A stretch of 64,000 bases of DNA from Enterobacter sp. 638 (GCF_000016325.1 NC_009436.1:2170001-2234000); one strand, 5' to 3'; counted from the first letter of the stretch, positions 39,100 to 48,221 are shown. Made by a program: numbers and translations. The notes: generated by a model not told the origin, from the letters alone.

Positions 39100-40308
39100 A
39101 TGACCTGTACGGAATACCCTGGCGCGTCAGCACCGCTAACCTCTCGCATGATTTTACTCTTTGCGACACTCTGCGCCTTTGCCGTGGCGAACGTTTACAT
39201 GACGCAGCCGCTGCTGGACCAAATAGCCCTCTCGCTCGGCGAGAATGAATCCAGAATGGGCATGATCATCACCGCGACACAAACAGGTTACGCGCTGGGG
39301 CTGATGCTGCTGGTTCCGCTTGGTGACCTGATTAACCGCAAACGGCTGGTCACGCTCATGTTACTGGCAAGCAGTGGGTTGTTGCTCGCTGCGTCCATGG
39401 CCTCTTCTCTTTACGGGTTAAGCGGCATGCTGAGTCTGGTGGGCGCGATGGCGGTAGTCGTGCAAATCATCGTGGCGTTTGCCGCCAGTCTGTCGGCCCC
39501 GGAAAAGCGCGGTCAGGTTACGGGCATCGTCACCAGCGGTGTGGTGATGGGTATTTTGCTCGCGCGTCTGGTCTCGGGCTTTTTGGCGCAGTGGGCGGGC
39601 TGGAGAGTCGCGATTATGGTCTCGGCCGGGGCGATGTTCCTGATGGCGTTGCTTTTCATCCGTACTGCGCCGGATGAGCGTAAACAAGACTCTACGCAAT
39701 CGTACGGGCAACTGATGCTGTCGGTGTTTTCCCTGTGGCGTGAAATCCCCGCGCTGCGCTCACGCGGCATTCTGGCTTTGCTGATATTTATGAATTTTAG
39801 CGTGCTATGGACATCCCTGGTTTTCCCGCTCAGCCATGCGCCGTTTAGTCTGACCACTGCACAGATTGGTCTGTTCGGTCTGGCAGGTATTGCTGGCGCA
39901 CTGGCGGCAAGGCAAGCCGGAACCTTGGCCGATCGAGGCCACGGACAACACGTCACCGGATTCGCGCTGATGTTGCTATTGATCTCATGGATGGCGATGG
40001 CATGGGGCGGCTCATCGCTAATTGCGCTGACGTTAGGCATCATCCTGCTGGACTTTGCCGTGCAGGCGGTTCACGTCACTAGCCAGAGCATGATTTTTGC
40101 AACAAGACCGCAAGCCACCAGCCGACTGGTGGCCGCTTATATGTTTTTCTACTCTGTCGGCAGCGCCATCGGTGCCCTGCTCGCCACTCACGTATGGAGT
40201 CAATTCGGCTGGACGGGCGTGTGTCTTTTGGGCGCGACAATTAGCGTACTGGCGTTGCTTTACTGGCTGCTGATTGACAGGAGTCGGCACAGCCAGACAG
40301 CTGATTAA
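39100..40308 (+). CDS. MFS transporter
   Basis: A 402-residue major facilitator with twelve predicted membrane segments and the loop 2-3 motif GDLINRKRLVT. It resembles drug or metabolite exporters of the DHA1 type; the substrate is unknown. The ATG at 39100 is 8 nt behind AAGGA, whereas the ATG at 39094 is too close. The divergent HxlR-type gene is the likely regulator. Its 3' end overlaps the convergent hydrolase gene by 68 bp. Confidence 0.85.
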   Translation: MTCTEYPGASAPLTSRMILLFATLCAFAVANVYMTQPLLDQIALSLGENESRMGMIITATQTGYALGLMLLVPLGDLINRKRLVTLMLLASSGLLLAASMASSLYGLSGMLSLVGAMAVVVQIIVAFAASLSAPEKRGQVTGIVTSGVVMGILLARLVSGFLAQWAGWRVAIMVSAGAMFLMALLFIRTAPDERKQDSTQSYGQLMLSVFSLWREIPALRSRGILALLIFMNFSVLWTSLVFPLSHAPFSLTTAQIGLFGLAGIAGALAARQAGTLADRGHGQHVTGFALMLLLISWMAMAWGGSSLIALTLGIILLDFAVQAVHVTSQSMIFATRPQATSRLVAAYMFFYSVGSAIGALLATHVWSQFGWTGVCLLGATISVLALLYWLLIDRSRHSQTAD

Positions 40309-41758
40309 TCCGCGCCACCATATAGTCATAAAACGGGTTCGAGGTAACACGCATCAGCGAGTCCATGCCAACAACCAGCGTCGAGGTTTCTCCACGCAGG
40401 GAAACATTGCCCAGATTGATCCCGTAACGCTGCGGATCGGTGGGCTGGCTGCCGTAAAGATCGTCATTGGGTGGGAACGGAATCGCGACATGGGAAAGCG
40501 AGTAAAGGTCGCGCGGATAGGAAATCGTCAGCGGCTGGACGCTTTCATCCCGTTCACCGGCGCGCGTAGTTCTGGCAACCGTCTCTAAACTCTGTGCCGA
40601 CGCATTGGTGACCACCGTGGTCGTGAACCGGCGCGGCGTGGGCGGTAACAGCGATTCCGCTGCCACATACGCCCCCGGGCGGAACAGGGGTCGCAGCGTC
40701 GCGGCCTGGTTTATATCGAAAAGAACCAGCGCGCTACCGTTTGCCGGTAACAGGTTAAACAGTGAATCCACCACGCCGCGGGTACTGACGGTTGAATCCA
40801 TCACCGACTGGAAAGTCAGAACCGGCGCAAGAGTCTCGAGCTTGCCACTGCGTGCATCGTTATTGAGCTGTTTCTGCAATGCCTGCGTCAGCAGCCAGGA
40901 TTGGCGCGCCGCTTTAACCGGAAACGAGTTGTATTTAAACGGATTATATTCCGGCAATACGCTCAGCCAGGCCGCTTTGGCAAACGGCGGTAACAACGCC
41001 GGTAATCCTGCCAGCCCGGCAAAGCGCGCAAACGCATTCACGCGGATCATTGGAGACAGCAGAATTAGCTGCTGTGGTTGGCGCAACTGCGGATCGTCGA
41101 GCGCATCGAGGGCGTATTTCATCGCCAGCGCCCCGCCATTGGAATATCCCAGCAGATGCAAAGGCACATCCTTGCCTGCAAGACGGGTAGCTTCACGCAC
41201 TGCCAGCCGCGTGACCGCCATCCAGTCTTGCCAGTCAACATCGGTGAGCGCACCCGGCGCCGTACCGTGACCCGGCAGACGCGGGGCGATCGCGATAAAC
41301 CCCTGTCGCTGATAGTCACTGGCAAGGCTTTTCACGCTGTACGGCGAGTCCGTCAGGCCGTGCAGCAATACCACCACGCCTTTCGGCTTTGCACTTGGCA
41401 TCAAAACAAACGAGCGATTACCCTCATCAGGAAAACGGCCCGACCATACCGGGCTATTACGATAGTAACGATTGAGCGGCGTTTTTTCGTTACCCTGTAA
41501 CGTATCGGTCACGTCGGTCTGCAAATCATGGAAAATCGCTGTTTCACGCGTCAAATAATCATTAAAGGTGGCCTGATCAATCTCGCGTGCCGACATCTCA
41601 TTCGCCGTCCATGTATGCCACGGCTGGAGCGCGGGACCCGTTTGCGACTTATAGATCCGGACGGCCAGAAGCACAATGACCACAATGCCCAACGCCTTTG
41701 CGCCCTTTTTTAGTACAGCCAACAAACGCGTTCTTATCCGCTGCGGCAGGTTAGTCAT
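40241..41758 (-). CDS. Membrane-anchored alpha/beta hydrolase
   Basis: A 505-residue protein with one N-terminal membrane helix (about 19-37) and an alpha/beta-hydrolase domain. The oxyanion-hole HGLTDSPYS begins at 133, the nucleophile is in GYSNGG (S206), and plausible partners are D322 (SVMDSTVS) and H424 (LSHVAIPF). Lipases and carboxylesterases share these features; the substrate is unknown. The last 68 bp overlap the convergent MFS gene. AAGGGCAT precedes the ATG at 41758. Confidence 0.8.
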   Translation of the reverse strand: MTNLPQRIRTRLLAVLKKGAKALGIVVIVLLAVRIYKSQTGPALQPWHTWTANEMSAREIDQATFNDYLTRETAIFHDLQTDVTDTLQGNEKTPLNRYYRNSPVWSGRFPDEGNRSFVLMPSAKPKGVVVLLHGLTDSPYSVKSLASDYQRQGFIAIAPRLPGHGTAPGALTDVDWQDWMAVTRLAVREATRLAGKDVPLHLLGYSNGGALAMKYALDALDDPQLRQPQQLILLSPMIRVNAFARFAGLAGLPALLPPFAKAAWLSVLPEYNPFKYNSFPVKAARQSWLLTQALQKQLNNDARSGKLETLAPVLTFQSVMDSTVSTRGVVDSLFNLLPANGSALVLFDINQAATLRPLFRPGAYVAAESLLPPTPRRFTTTVVTNASAQSLETVARTTRAGERDESVQPLTISYPRDLYSLSHVAIPFPPNDDLYGSQPTDPQRYGINLGNVSLRGETSTLVVGMDSLMRVTSNPFYDYMVARINQLSGCADSCQSAASKATPVR

Positions 41759-41849
41759 TCGATGCCCTTTCATGAAAAATTCGTTTTCTATTAAATGTTA
41801 ACAGAATAGCGGATAGACGCGGCATACGCTGCTGACGTAAAGTCAACGG

Positions 41850-42812
41850 ATGCGCCTACTTATCGTTCTACTCTTTGTTTCGGGTCCAGCTTGCGCGGCT
41901 CAGCTTGTGCCGCCGCCAGGTTTTATCCAGCCCTTCCCGCAAACGGCAAAAGGGAAATGCGTGCCCCTTCCCGCGCCATATACCGGTCACCTGGATTTTC
42001 GCAGTAAATACGAAGGGTCGGACAGCGCCCGTGCCACGTTAAATCCGGAAGCAGAAAACGCCTTTCGTCAGCAGACAAAACACATTACCGATTTCGAACG
42101 CGGCATCTCGGAAATGGTCTGGCGCTATAAACGCAGCGGCGACACGAAAACCCTTAGCTGCATTCTGGACGGTTACCGCCGTTGGGCTGACGCGGATGCG
42201 CTGACGTCTACCACCGCCAATCATACGGGCCGTTCGATGCGCAAATGGGCGCTGGCAACACTTGCCACGAGTTGGCTGGAACTGGATACCCCGCAAAAAA
42301 GCACAGAAACCGAACGCTGGCTGTCGCAACTGGCCGATCAGGTGGTGAAGGACTGGGACGGACTGCCGCTGGAAAAAACCAATAATCACAGCTACTGGGC
42401 GGCGTGGTCGGTGATGGCCGCGTCAGTGGCGCTGAATCGGCAGGATCTGTTTGACTGGTCGCTCAAGGAGTACCGCATCGCGGCACATCAGATTGATGAC
42501 AACGGACAGTTGCCCAACGAACAAAAACGCGGTGCGCGGGCGGTGGCTTATCACAACTACGCCCTTCAGCCACTGGTGATGATCGCAAGCTTTGCAAAGG
42601 CAAATCAGGTGGACGTCACACAGGAAAATCACGGTGCGCTGACGCGGCTGGCGAGCTATGTTTTGCGAGAAGATAAAACCCATCTGGAATGGCTGGAGCC
42701 GTACTGTGCGTTATCGCACTGCGACGATGCGACGTTAACGCTGCGCGACGCCAGCCGTCCCTTGAAAAACCGCCGTCTGGGGGGAGATTTGACGGCGTTA
42801 TATCAACCTTAG
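41850..42812 (+). CDS. Alginate lyase, PL5 family
   Basis: A 320-residue exported protein with a signal peptide (cleavage near ACA/AQ). It carries the PL5 (AlgL) catalytic motif NNHSYW (178-183) and a later RAVAYHNYALQPL, matching the tyrosine-containing helix of AlgL. PL5 enzymes cleave mannuronate-rich alginate in the periplasm by beta-elimination. No alginate synthesis genes are nearby, so a degradative or other polyuronate role is more likely. The gene converges on an SDR gene with a 4-bp overlap. Confidence 0.85.
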   Translation: MRLLIVLLFVSGPACAAQLVPPPGFIQPFPQTAKGKCVPLPAPYTGHLDFRSKYEGSDSARATLNPEAENAFRQQTKHITDFERGISEMVWRYKRSGDTKTLSCILDGYRRWADADALTSTTANHTGRSMRKWALATLATSWLELDTPQKSTETERWLSQLADQVVKDWDGLPLEKTNNHSYWAAWSVMAASVALNRQDLFDWSLKEYRIAAHQIDDNGQLPNEQKRGARAVAYHNYALQPLVMIASFAKANQVDVTQENHGALTRLASYVLREDKTHLEWLEPYCALSHCDDATLTLRDASRPLKNRRLGGDLTALYQP

Positions 42813-43558
42813 ATCTGCGCCATACCACCGTCGACAAACAGCTCAACAGCATTGATAAAGCTGGCGGCGTCGGAGGCCAGAAATGCAACGGCTTTCCCGA
42901 CTTCCGCTGGCTCACCAATCCGTCCCAGCGGAACCTGCGCCGCCAGTCCATCATAAAGACCCTGACGCTGCTCCTCCGGAACCAATCCGCCCAATCCAGG
43001 CGTTTTGACCGGGCCCGGACTCACCACATTGACCCGAATACCACGCCCCTGCAAATCCAGCGCCCATGAACGCGCAAAATTTCTCACTGCCGCCTTGCTG
43101 GCGCTATAAACGCTAAAGTTGGCGGTGCCTTTTACCGAAACGGTAGACGCGGTCAGGATGATGGACGAGCCAGCACTCAGAAGCGGTAACGCCTTCTGGA
43201 CAGTAAACAGTACGCCACGAACGTTAGTTCCGAATATCCGGTCAAAATGCTCTTCGGTGATAGCACCCAGCGGCAGCATGTCCCCGCCACCGGCGTTGGC
43301 AAACAAAATGTCCAGACGCCCCGACTCCTCTGCGATCTGCGCGTAGACCTTATCCAGGTCGTCCAGACGGGAGGCATCCGCCTGGATACCCGTTGCCGAC
43401 GCACCAACTAGCGCGACAGCATCATCCAGCTCCTGCTGGCGACGTCCGGTGAGGTAGACTTTTGCCCCTTGCGCCGCCAGTTCCTGCACGGTGGCAAGAC
43501 CGATGCCCGTACTCCCGCCCGTGACCAGGGCAATCTTGCCTGAAAGTGGTTGACTCAT
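42809..43558 (-). CDS. Short-chain dehydrogenase/reductase
   Basis: A 249-residue SDR oxidoreductase. The cofactor motif TGGSTGIG is at the N-terminus, NAGGG near residue 85, and YSASK is the catalytic Tyr/Lys pair, with Ser in TASTVSVKG. The substrate is unknown. The ATG at 43558 is preferred over an upstream in-frame start at 43573 because GAGG (GTTGAGGAG on the minus strand) is then well placed. The divergent LysR gene is its likely regulator. Confidence 0.86.
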   Translation of the reverse strand: MSQPLSGKIALVTGGSTGIGLATVQELAAQGAKVYLTGRRQQELDDAVALVGASATGIQADASRLDDLDKVYAQIAEESGRLDILFANAGGGDMLPLGAITEEHFDRIFGTNVRGVLFTVQKALPLLSAGSSIILTASTVSVKGTANFSVYSASKAAVRNFARSWALDLQGRGIRVNVVSPGPVKTPGLGGLVPEEQRQGLYDGLAAQVPLGRIGEPAEVGKAVAFLASDAASFINAVELFVDGGMAQI

Positions 43559-43704
43559 TTTCAATCTCCTCAACGATGTTTGAATAGGCTGTCAGTCAGC
43601 CGGGAAACACACTCTAGTCGCAGAAGAATTAATGAAAAATTAGCAAAAATAGAAAATACTCTTTCCACAGGTGGATAATCAGGTTTCTCACGGAGAACGA
43701 CATC

Positions 43705-44610
43705 GTGGATCAATTAATGGCTATGCGCGCGTTTACGCGGGTGGTGGAAACCGGCAATTTTACGCGGGCAGCGGATTCGCTAAACCTGCCGAATGCCACG
43801 TTAAGTAAGCTGGTAAAATCGCTCGAAGCCCATCTGGGCGTGCGTCTTTTACATCGCACGACCCGGCGCGTCGTCGCCACGCCTGAGGGACAGGACTATT
43901 ACGAGAAAGCCTCGCGGGTGCTCATTGATATCGAGGAGATCGACACCTCATTTAGCGCGTCTCAGCGCAGGCCGAAAGGCTATTTACGTATCGATATCGG
44001 GGGCTCTACCGCACGCGAAGTGCTGATCCCGGCGTTACCGGATTTTTTAAAGCGCTATCCGGAAATCAAAATCGATTTAGGCGTGTCCGATCGGCCGGTG
44101 GATCTGATTAGCGGGAATGTGGACTGTGTGATCCGTGGCGGCCCACTCAATGATTCGTCGCTGATTGCGCGTCATATCGGTGATGCCACAATGGTGACCT
44201 GCGCGACACCGGGCTATCTGAAGGCTGCAGGTGTGCCTGCCTATCCGGATGAATTACGAAACGGACACAAGCTGGTGAGCTATTTATCGCCACTGACGGG
44301 CAGAGCATTCCCCTTTCGCTTTATCATCGAGGGTGAAATGCGGGAGCTGAAAACGCAGCATCATATCGGGGTGAATGAAAGCAACGCGCATCTGGCGGCG
44401 GCCGTGGCCGGGATGGGGATTATTCAGACTTTTTGCTATGCGGCCAAAGATGCGCTGAAAGACGGTACGCTGGTTGAGATCCTGCAGGCATGGCGGCCCG
44501 CGAGCTACCCTTTTCATGTTGTGTATCCGCAGAACCGGCACATGACGCATCGGCTACGGGTATTTATCGACTGGCTTACCGAGATATTTCCTACGGCACT
44601 GCGCGGCTAA
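43705..44610 (+). CDS. LysR-type regulator
   Basis: A 301-residue LysR-type protein of the DhcR/YafC-like subgroup (MDQLMAMRAFTRVVETGNFT, LHRTTRRVVATPEGQDYYEK). The DNA-binding domain is in the first 60 residues and the effector domain follows. It is divergent from the SDR gene across 146 bp, so it probably controls it. The inducer is unknown. Confidence 0.87.
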   Translation: MDQLMAMRAFTRVVETGNFTRAADSLNLPNATLSKLVKSLEAHLGVRLLHRTTRRVVATPEGQDYYEKASRVLIDIEEIDTSFSASQRRPKGYLRIDIGGSTAREVLIPALPDFLKRYPEIKIDLGVSDRPVDLISGNVDCVIRGGPLNDSSLIARHIGDATMVTCATPGYLKAAGVPAYPDELRNGHKLVSYLSPLTGRAFPFRFIIEGEMRELKTQHHIGVNESNAHLAAAVAGMGIIQTFCYAAKDALKDGTLVEILQAWRPASYPFHVVYPQNRHMTHRLRVFIDWLTEIFPTALRG

Positions 44611-44622
44611 CGCGAAAGAGAT

Positions 44623-44644
44623 AAGCCGGGCAGTCGCCCGGCTT
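44623..44644. terminator. Stem-loop between LysR gene and osmC
   Basis: Perfect 9-bp stem AAGCCGGGC/GCCCGGCTT with an AGTC loop, between the two convergent genes. The T-runs are short, so terminator strength is uncertain. Confidence 0.65.
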
Positions 44645-44656
44645 CGTGCATCGTAC

Positions 44657-45085
44657 TTAGTTCAGTGTGTAATCCAGCGTGATTTCCGCTTTCAGGACCT
44701 GAGAAACCGGGCATCCCGCCTTGGCTTTCTGGATAATGCCGTCGAACTGTTTCGGATCAATGCCAGGGACCGTCACTTTGCTTTGCAACGCAATTTTGCT
44801 GATGGCAAAGCCGCTGTCGGTTTTGTCGAGGGAGACATCCGCAGTGGTATCGATGGAATCTGCGGTATACCCCGACTCACCCAGCATTAGCGAAAGCGCC
44901 ATCGAGAAACAGGCTGCGTGCGCTGCGCCAATCAACTCTTCCGGGTTAGTCCCTTTTTCACCCTCAAAGCGGGTATTAAAGCCGTAGGGCTGCTGATTCA
45001 AAACGCCGCTTTCGGTTGAAATCGTGCCTTTGCCGCGTTTAATGTCGCCAGACCAGTGTGCTGAACCGTGCTTATGAATCGTCAT
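44657..45085 (-). CDS. osmC: OsmC, organic hydroperoxide reductase
   Basis: A 142-residue protein nearly identical to E. coli OsmC (GTISTESGVLNQQPYGFNTR, FEGEKGTNPEELIGAAHAAC). The two peroxidatic cysteines are in HAACFSMAL (about C60) and AGCPVSQVL (about C125). It reduces organic peroxides and is induced by osmotic stress and stationary phase. A sigma-S-like -10 lies upstream. In E. coli osmC is a direct neighbour of bdm-sra; here other genes lie between them. Confidence 0.96.
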   Translation of the reverse strand: MTIHKHGSAHWSGDIKRGKGTISTESGVLNQQPYGFNTRFEGEKGTNPEELIGAAHAACFSMALSLMLGESGYTADSIDTTADVSLDKTDSGFAISKIALQSKVTVPGIDPKQFDGIIQKAKAGCPVSQVLKAEITLDYTLN

Positions 45086-45116
45086 TGATGCTCTCCTTTT
45101 GGCTTACAAAGGGTTA

Positions 45117-45123
45117 AGTATAG
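45117..45123 (-). promoter_or_regulatory. osmC promoter -10 (sigma-S type)
   Basis: CTATACT followed by TAA on the minus strand, 32 bp before the osmC start codon. This matches the extended sigma-S -10 consensus and the known osmC promoter form. Confidence 0.65.
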
Positions 45124-45160
45124 AACGTCGATTCCGTTCTGAGAGGAAGCCAGAAGAGTC

Positions 45161-46054
45161 TTAGACCTTAGCGCACAATTGCAGCAGATAATTTGATAGT
45201 GCATCGAGGAAAACGCGCAACGCGGCGGGCTGATAATCCCTCGACAAATAAATACCATAAATCGCAATCGGTTTTGGCGTGAATGCCGGTAACACAGGTA
45301 CAAGCGCCCCGCTGCTCAGCGCCGATTGCGCCTCCAGTTCCGGCAGCATAGCGATACCGCAATCGTTGATCGCCGCCTCCATCAGCAATGACGAGATACT
45401 GGCGCTCAAATTACCGCTGACGGCGGCTGTCACCACGTCCCCTTCCTCGGTAACAAGGCTCCAGGATTGTCCGGCAAAAAAACTGTAATGCAGGCAGTTA
45501 TGCCCCGCCAGATCGTCAATCGACTGGGGATGGCCTTTGTCTGCAAGATACGCCGGAGACGCACAAAGCACGGAACAACACTCCCCGAGACGACGGGCAA
45601 TCATGCCGGGCTCCGGGTTATCGGTAATGCGGATCGCCACATCAATGCGTTCGCCCACCAGACTGACCGGATGATTATTAACATCCATCTCCACGCGTAG
45701 CTGCGGATATCGCGACAGAAAATCCGGCAACATGGGTGCGACGATTTGCATCGCCGTAAAATGCGCACAGGCCACGCGTAGCGTTCCGGCGGGCACATCC
45801 TTTGCCGACTGGTCTTCGATTTCCTGCGCCAGCTGAATGATATTGCGCACTTTCAGCAAGACCTTTTCTCCGGCGGGCGTGAGCGTCAGTTTGCGCGTCG
45901 AGCGGTGAACCAGACGCGTTCCCGCCCACTTTTCCATCTGCTCCAGATAGCGGCTCACCATAGGACGAGAAATCCCCAGTGCGCGCGCGGCGGCACTCAG
46001 ACTCCCCAGCTCACAAATTCGGTTATAGACCTGGGCGGCGATAACGCGATCCAT
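45161..46054 (-). CDS. LysR-type regulator
   Basis: A 297-residue LysR-type regulator. The DNA-binding part is IAAQVYNRICELGSLSAAAR and RPMVSRYLEQMEKW. The effector domain keeps the usual PDFLSRYPQLRVEMDV. The start at 46054 (MDRVIAAQV) is the family one; the frame runs 27 codons further. It is divergent from the metallo-beta-lactamase-fold gene across 112 bp and so is its likely regulator. Confidence 0.86.
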   Translation of the reverse strand: MDRVIAAQVYNRICELGSLSAAARALGISRPMVSRYLEQMEKWAGTRLVHRSTRKLTLTPAGEKVLLKVRNIIQLAQEIEDQSAKDVPAGTLRVACAHFTAMQIVAPMLPDFLSRYPQLRVEMDVNNHPVSLVGERIDVAIRITDNPEPGMIARRLGECCSVLCASPAYLADKGHPQSIDDLAGHNCLHYSFFAGQSWSLVTEEGDVVTAAVSGNLSASISSLLMEAAINDCGIAMLPELEAQSALSSGALVPVLPAFTPKPIAIYGIYLSRDYQPAALRVFLDALSNYLLQLCAKV

Positions 46055-46166
46055 TTTAACGACTCCATCTGCTCGATTTATGAAACTAAGCATATCTTGT
46101 TTCAGGAATTCTGGCAAATGAAGATATCCGTACAATAGAGACTTCTGATCCTATTGAGACAACATC

Positions 46167-47018
46167 ATGAAACTGAACCGCCTTGCCCTGCTTTGCACCC
46201 TGTTGACGCCTGCTGTGTTCGCCGCGCCGTTGACGCTGGATACCTACAATCCGCAGGAGAAAGGCATTTTTGCTGTCTCCTCTACGCTGGTATCAGGGCC
46301 GAAAGAAGCGGTGCTGTTTGACGCGCAATTCAGCGTGAAAGATGGCGAAGCACTGGTCGAAAAAATTCGTCGCAGCGGCAAAACGCTCAGCAAAATTGTG
46401 ATCACATCGGGTGATCCCGATTTCTACTTCGGCCTGCAGCCGCTGGTGAAAGCATTCCCGAACGCCAAAGTGGTCGCCACACAAAAAGTGGTCGATCACA
46501 TCAAGGAAACCAAAGATGCCAAACTGGCCTTCTGGGGGCCGCAAATGAAAGACGGCGCACCGACAGAGCTGATTGTTCCACAGGTGATCGCCTCCACAAC
46601 GTTTATGGTTGACGGCGAGAAGATTGATATTGAACAGCCAGACAGCTACGCGGCCTATGTGTGGATCCCTTCGGCAAAAGCGATTCTCGGCGGCACCGGC
46701 GTTTCCTGGGGTATTCACGTCTGGACAGCGGATACCCAGAGCAAAGCGAGCCGCCAGCAGTGGCAAGAGACACTTACCGAAATGGCCGCGCGTAAGCCGG
46801 CGCGTGTGATCCCGGGTCATTACCTTGGAACGCCGCCTGCGGGGTCAGAAGCCATCGACTTTACCCGCACTTATCTGCAGCAATTTGAGCAGGCTTTGAC
46901 GGCGCATAAGGATTCCGCAGCCGTGATCGGCACGATGAAAAAACAGTGGCCAACGCTTGCAGAAGACAGCTCGCTGGAGCTGAGCGCGAAGGTCAATACC
47001 GGCGAAATGAAGTGGTAA
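46167..47018 (+). CDS. Exported metallo-beta-lactamase-fold protein with altered metal site
   Basis: A 283-residue protein with a signal peptide (cleavage near VFA/AP) and an MBL fold similar to Vmh-type hydrolases. Where active enzymes have THxHxDHxxG, this one has TSGDPDFYFG (80-89): the three metal-binding histidines are replaced by Ser, Asp and Phe. One later histidine is kept (IPGHYLGTP). Metal binding may be altered or lost, and no function is assigned. AGACAACATC precedes the ATG. The divergent LysR gene is the likely regulator. Confidence 0.78.
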   Translation: MKLNRLALLCTLLTPAVFAAPLTLDTYNPQEKGIFAVSSTLVSGPKEAVLFDAQFSVKDGEALVEKIRRSGKTLSKIVITSGDPDFYFGLQPLVKAFPNAKVVATQKVVDHIKETKDAKLAFWGPQMKDGAPTELIVPQVIASTTFMVDGEKIDIEQPDSYAAYVWIPSAKAILGGTGVSWGIHVWTADTQSKASRQQWQETLTEMAARKPARVIPGHYLGTPPAGSEAIDFTRTYLQQFEQALTAHKDSAAVIGTMKKQWPTLAEDSSLELSAKVNTGEMKW

Positions 47019-47069
47019 CACGATAATATTCTCCTGCTATAGTGACTTTTTTATAGCAGGAGAAAAAAT

Positions 47070-47591
47070 ATGCCTTCTACCGTCCGAGGAATTGATCATA
47101 TCGGTATTACAGTACCGGATATTGAGCAAGCCACACTATTTTTCGAAAAAGCGTTAGGTGCTCAGGTTCTTTATCGTTCCGTTGAACCCGGGGACGATAA
47201 TATCGATAACGCATCACAAGAGAAAACGCTGCGTTTATTTCCCGGCACGCGAATCCGCGCTATTCGTATGCTGGCGCTTCCCCACGGCCCCGGTATTGAA
47301 CTGTTCGAAATGCACGGCCCGGAGCAGCAGCCAGCCGCACGACCGAGTGATTTTGGCCTTCAACACTTTGCCGTGTATGTCGATGATTTTTCGCAGGCTA
47401 TCGCCAGATTCACAGCGGCAGGCGGTGAAATGTTTACGGAACCCAAACCGCTGACATTTCCCGATGAACGCGGTGAAGGCAACGCGTTTTGCTACGGAAA
47501 AACCCCCTGGGGCAGCGTGATAGAATTAATTTCCTGGCCCTCTCCGATGCCTTACGAAAAATATATCCCGTTACGTCGTTGGAAACCGTAA
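47070..47591 (+). CDS. VOC-family (glyoxalase/dioxygenase-fold) protein
   Basis: A 173-residue protein of the vicinal oxygen chelate superfamily, with two beta-alpha-beta-beta-beta modules. Candidate metal ligands are H10 (GIDHIGITV), the later LQHFAVYVDD and SVIELISW. Members include glyoxalases, dioxygenases and resistance proteins; the reaction is unknown. AGGAGAAAA precedes the ATG. It follows the MBL-fold gene by 51 bp and may share its transcript. Confidence 0.82.
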   Translation: MPSTVRGIDHIGITVPDIEQATLFFEKALGAQVLYRSVEPGDDNIDNASQEKTLRLFPGTRIRAIRMLALPHGPGIELFEMHGPEQQPAARPSDFGLQHFAVYVDDFSQAIARFTAAGGEMFTEPKPLTFPDERGEGNAFCYGKTPWGSVIELISWPSPMPYEKYIPLRRWKP

Positions 47592-47745
47592 TACACGTTA
47601 AAAATGTGGTGATTATGATATTTTTATTTCCAGGATGAATCTGAGCCACAGCGGTAAAAATATTTGCCATTCTGAATGTGAATTACGAAGTGCGAGCCGA
47701 AGCATTAAATAGATAAAAACAGATAACGACACGGAGGCAGGCAGC

Positions 47746-47964
47746 ATGTTTACTCATTACTCAGCAAATACACAATCCGCACAACCGGACCTCGTTCATG
47801 CCATTGAACAAGGCCTGCGCGCTGAACACGGCGCGGTCACTGAAGATGACATTTTAATGGAACTGACCCGTTGGGTAGAAGCCGCGGACAATGACATCCT
47901 CAGTGACATTTATCAGCAGACCATTAACTACGTCGTGAGTGGTCAGCACGCAACCTTGTCATAA
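47746..47964 (+). CDS. bdm: Bdm, biofilm-dependent modulation protein
   Basis: A 72-residue protein matching E. coli Bdm (ILMELTRWVEAADNDILSDI, YQQTINYVVSGQHATL). In E. coli it is activated by RcsB and osmotic shock and affects flagellar and biofilm genes; its mRNA is cut by RNase III. GGAGGCAGGC precedes the ATG. It lies 72 bp before sra, as in the E. coli bdm-sra pair. Confidence 0.92.
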   Translation: MFTHYSANTQSAQPDLVHAIEQGLRAEHGAVTEDDILMELTRWVEAADNDILSDIYQQTINYVVSGQHATLS

Positions 47965-48036
47965 CCCAAGGGGTGACATTTCGTTTGCGAAAGCAAGCGT
48001 ATCCTTCAAAACTCGCAACAGAATTGAGGAGTACAC

Positions 48037-48174
48037 ATGAAATCGAACCGTCATGCACGTCATATTCTGGGACTGAACTACAAGCTCTCCAATAAACGCA
48101 AAGTCGTGATTGAGGACAGCAACGAAACGGTAGTCACCCATGCGTCCGGCAGAAAACGTCACGCGGACAAATAA
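48037..48174 (+). CDS. sra: Sra (RpsV), stationary-phase ribosome-associated protein
   Basis: A 45-residue basic protein beginning [20 protein letters not shown] and ending GRKRHADK, clearly E. coli Sra (formerly S22). It binds the 30S subunit in stationary phase. A strong GAGGAG lies 8 nt before the ATG. It sits between bdm and maeA, as in E. coli, and is followed by an intrinsic terminator. Confidence 0.95.
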   Translation: MKSNRHARHILGLNYKLSNKRKVVIEDSNETVVTHASGRKRHADK

Positions 48175-48190
48175 ATCCCCGTTAGACTGA

Positions 48191-48221
48191 AAACACCATC
48201 GGCAAAACCGATGGTGTTTTT
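48191..48221 (+). terminator. Terminator of bdm-sra
   Basis: Perfect 12-bp stem AAACACCATCGG (48191-48202)/CCGATGGTGTTT (48208-48219) with a 5-nt loop and a T-run. Confidence 0.93.
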
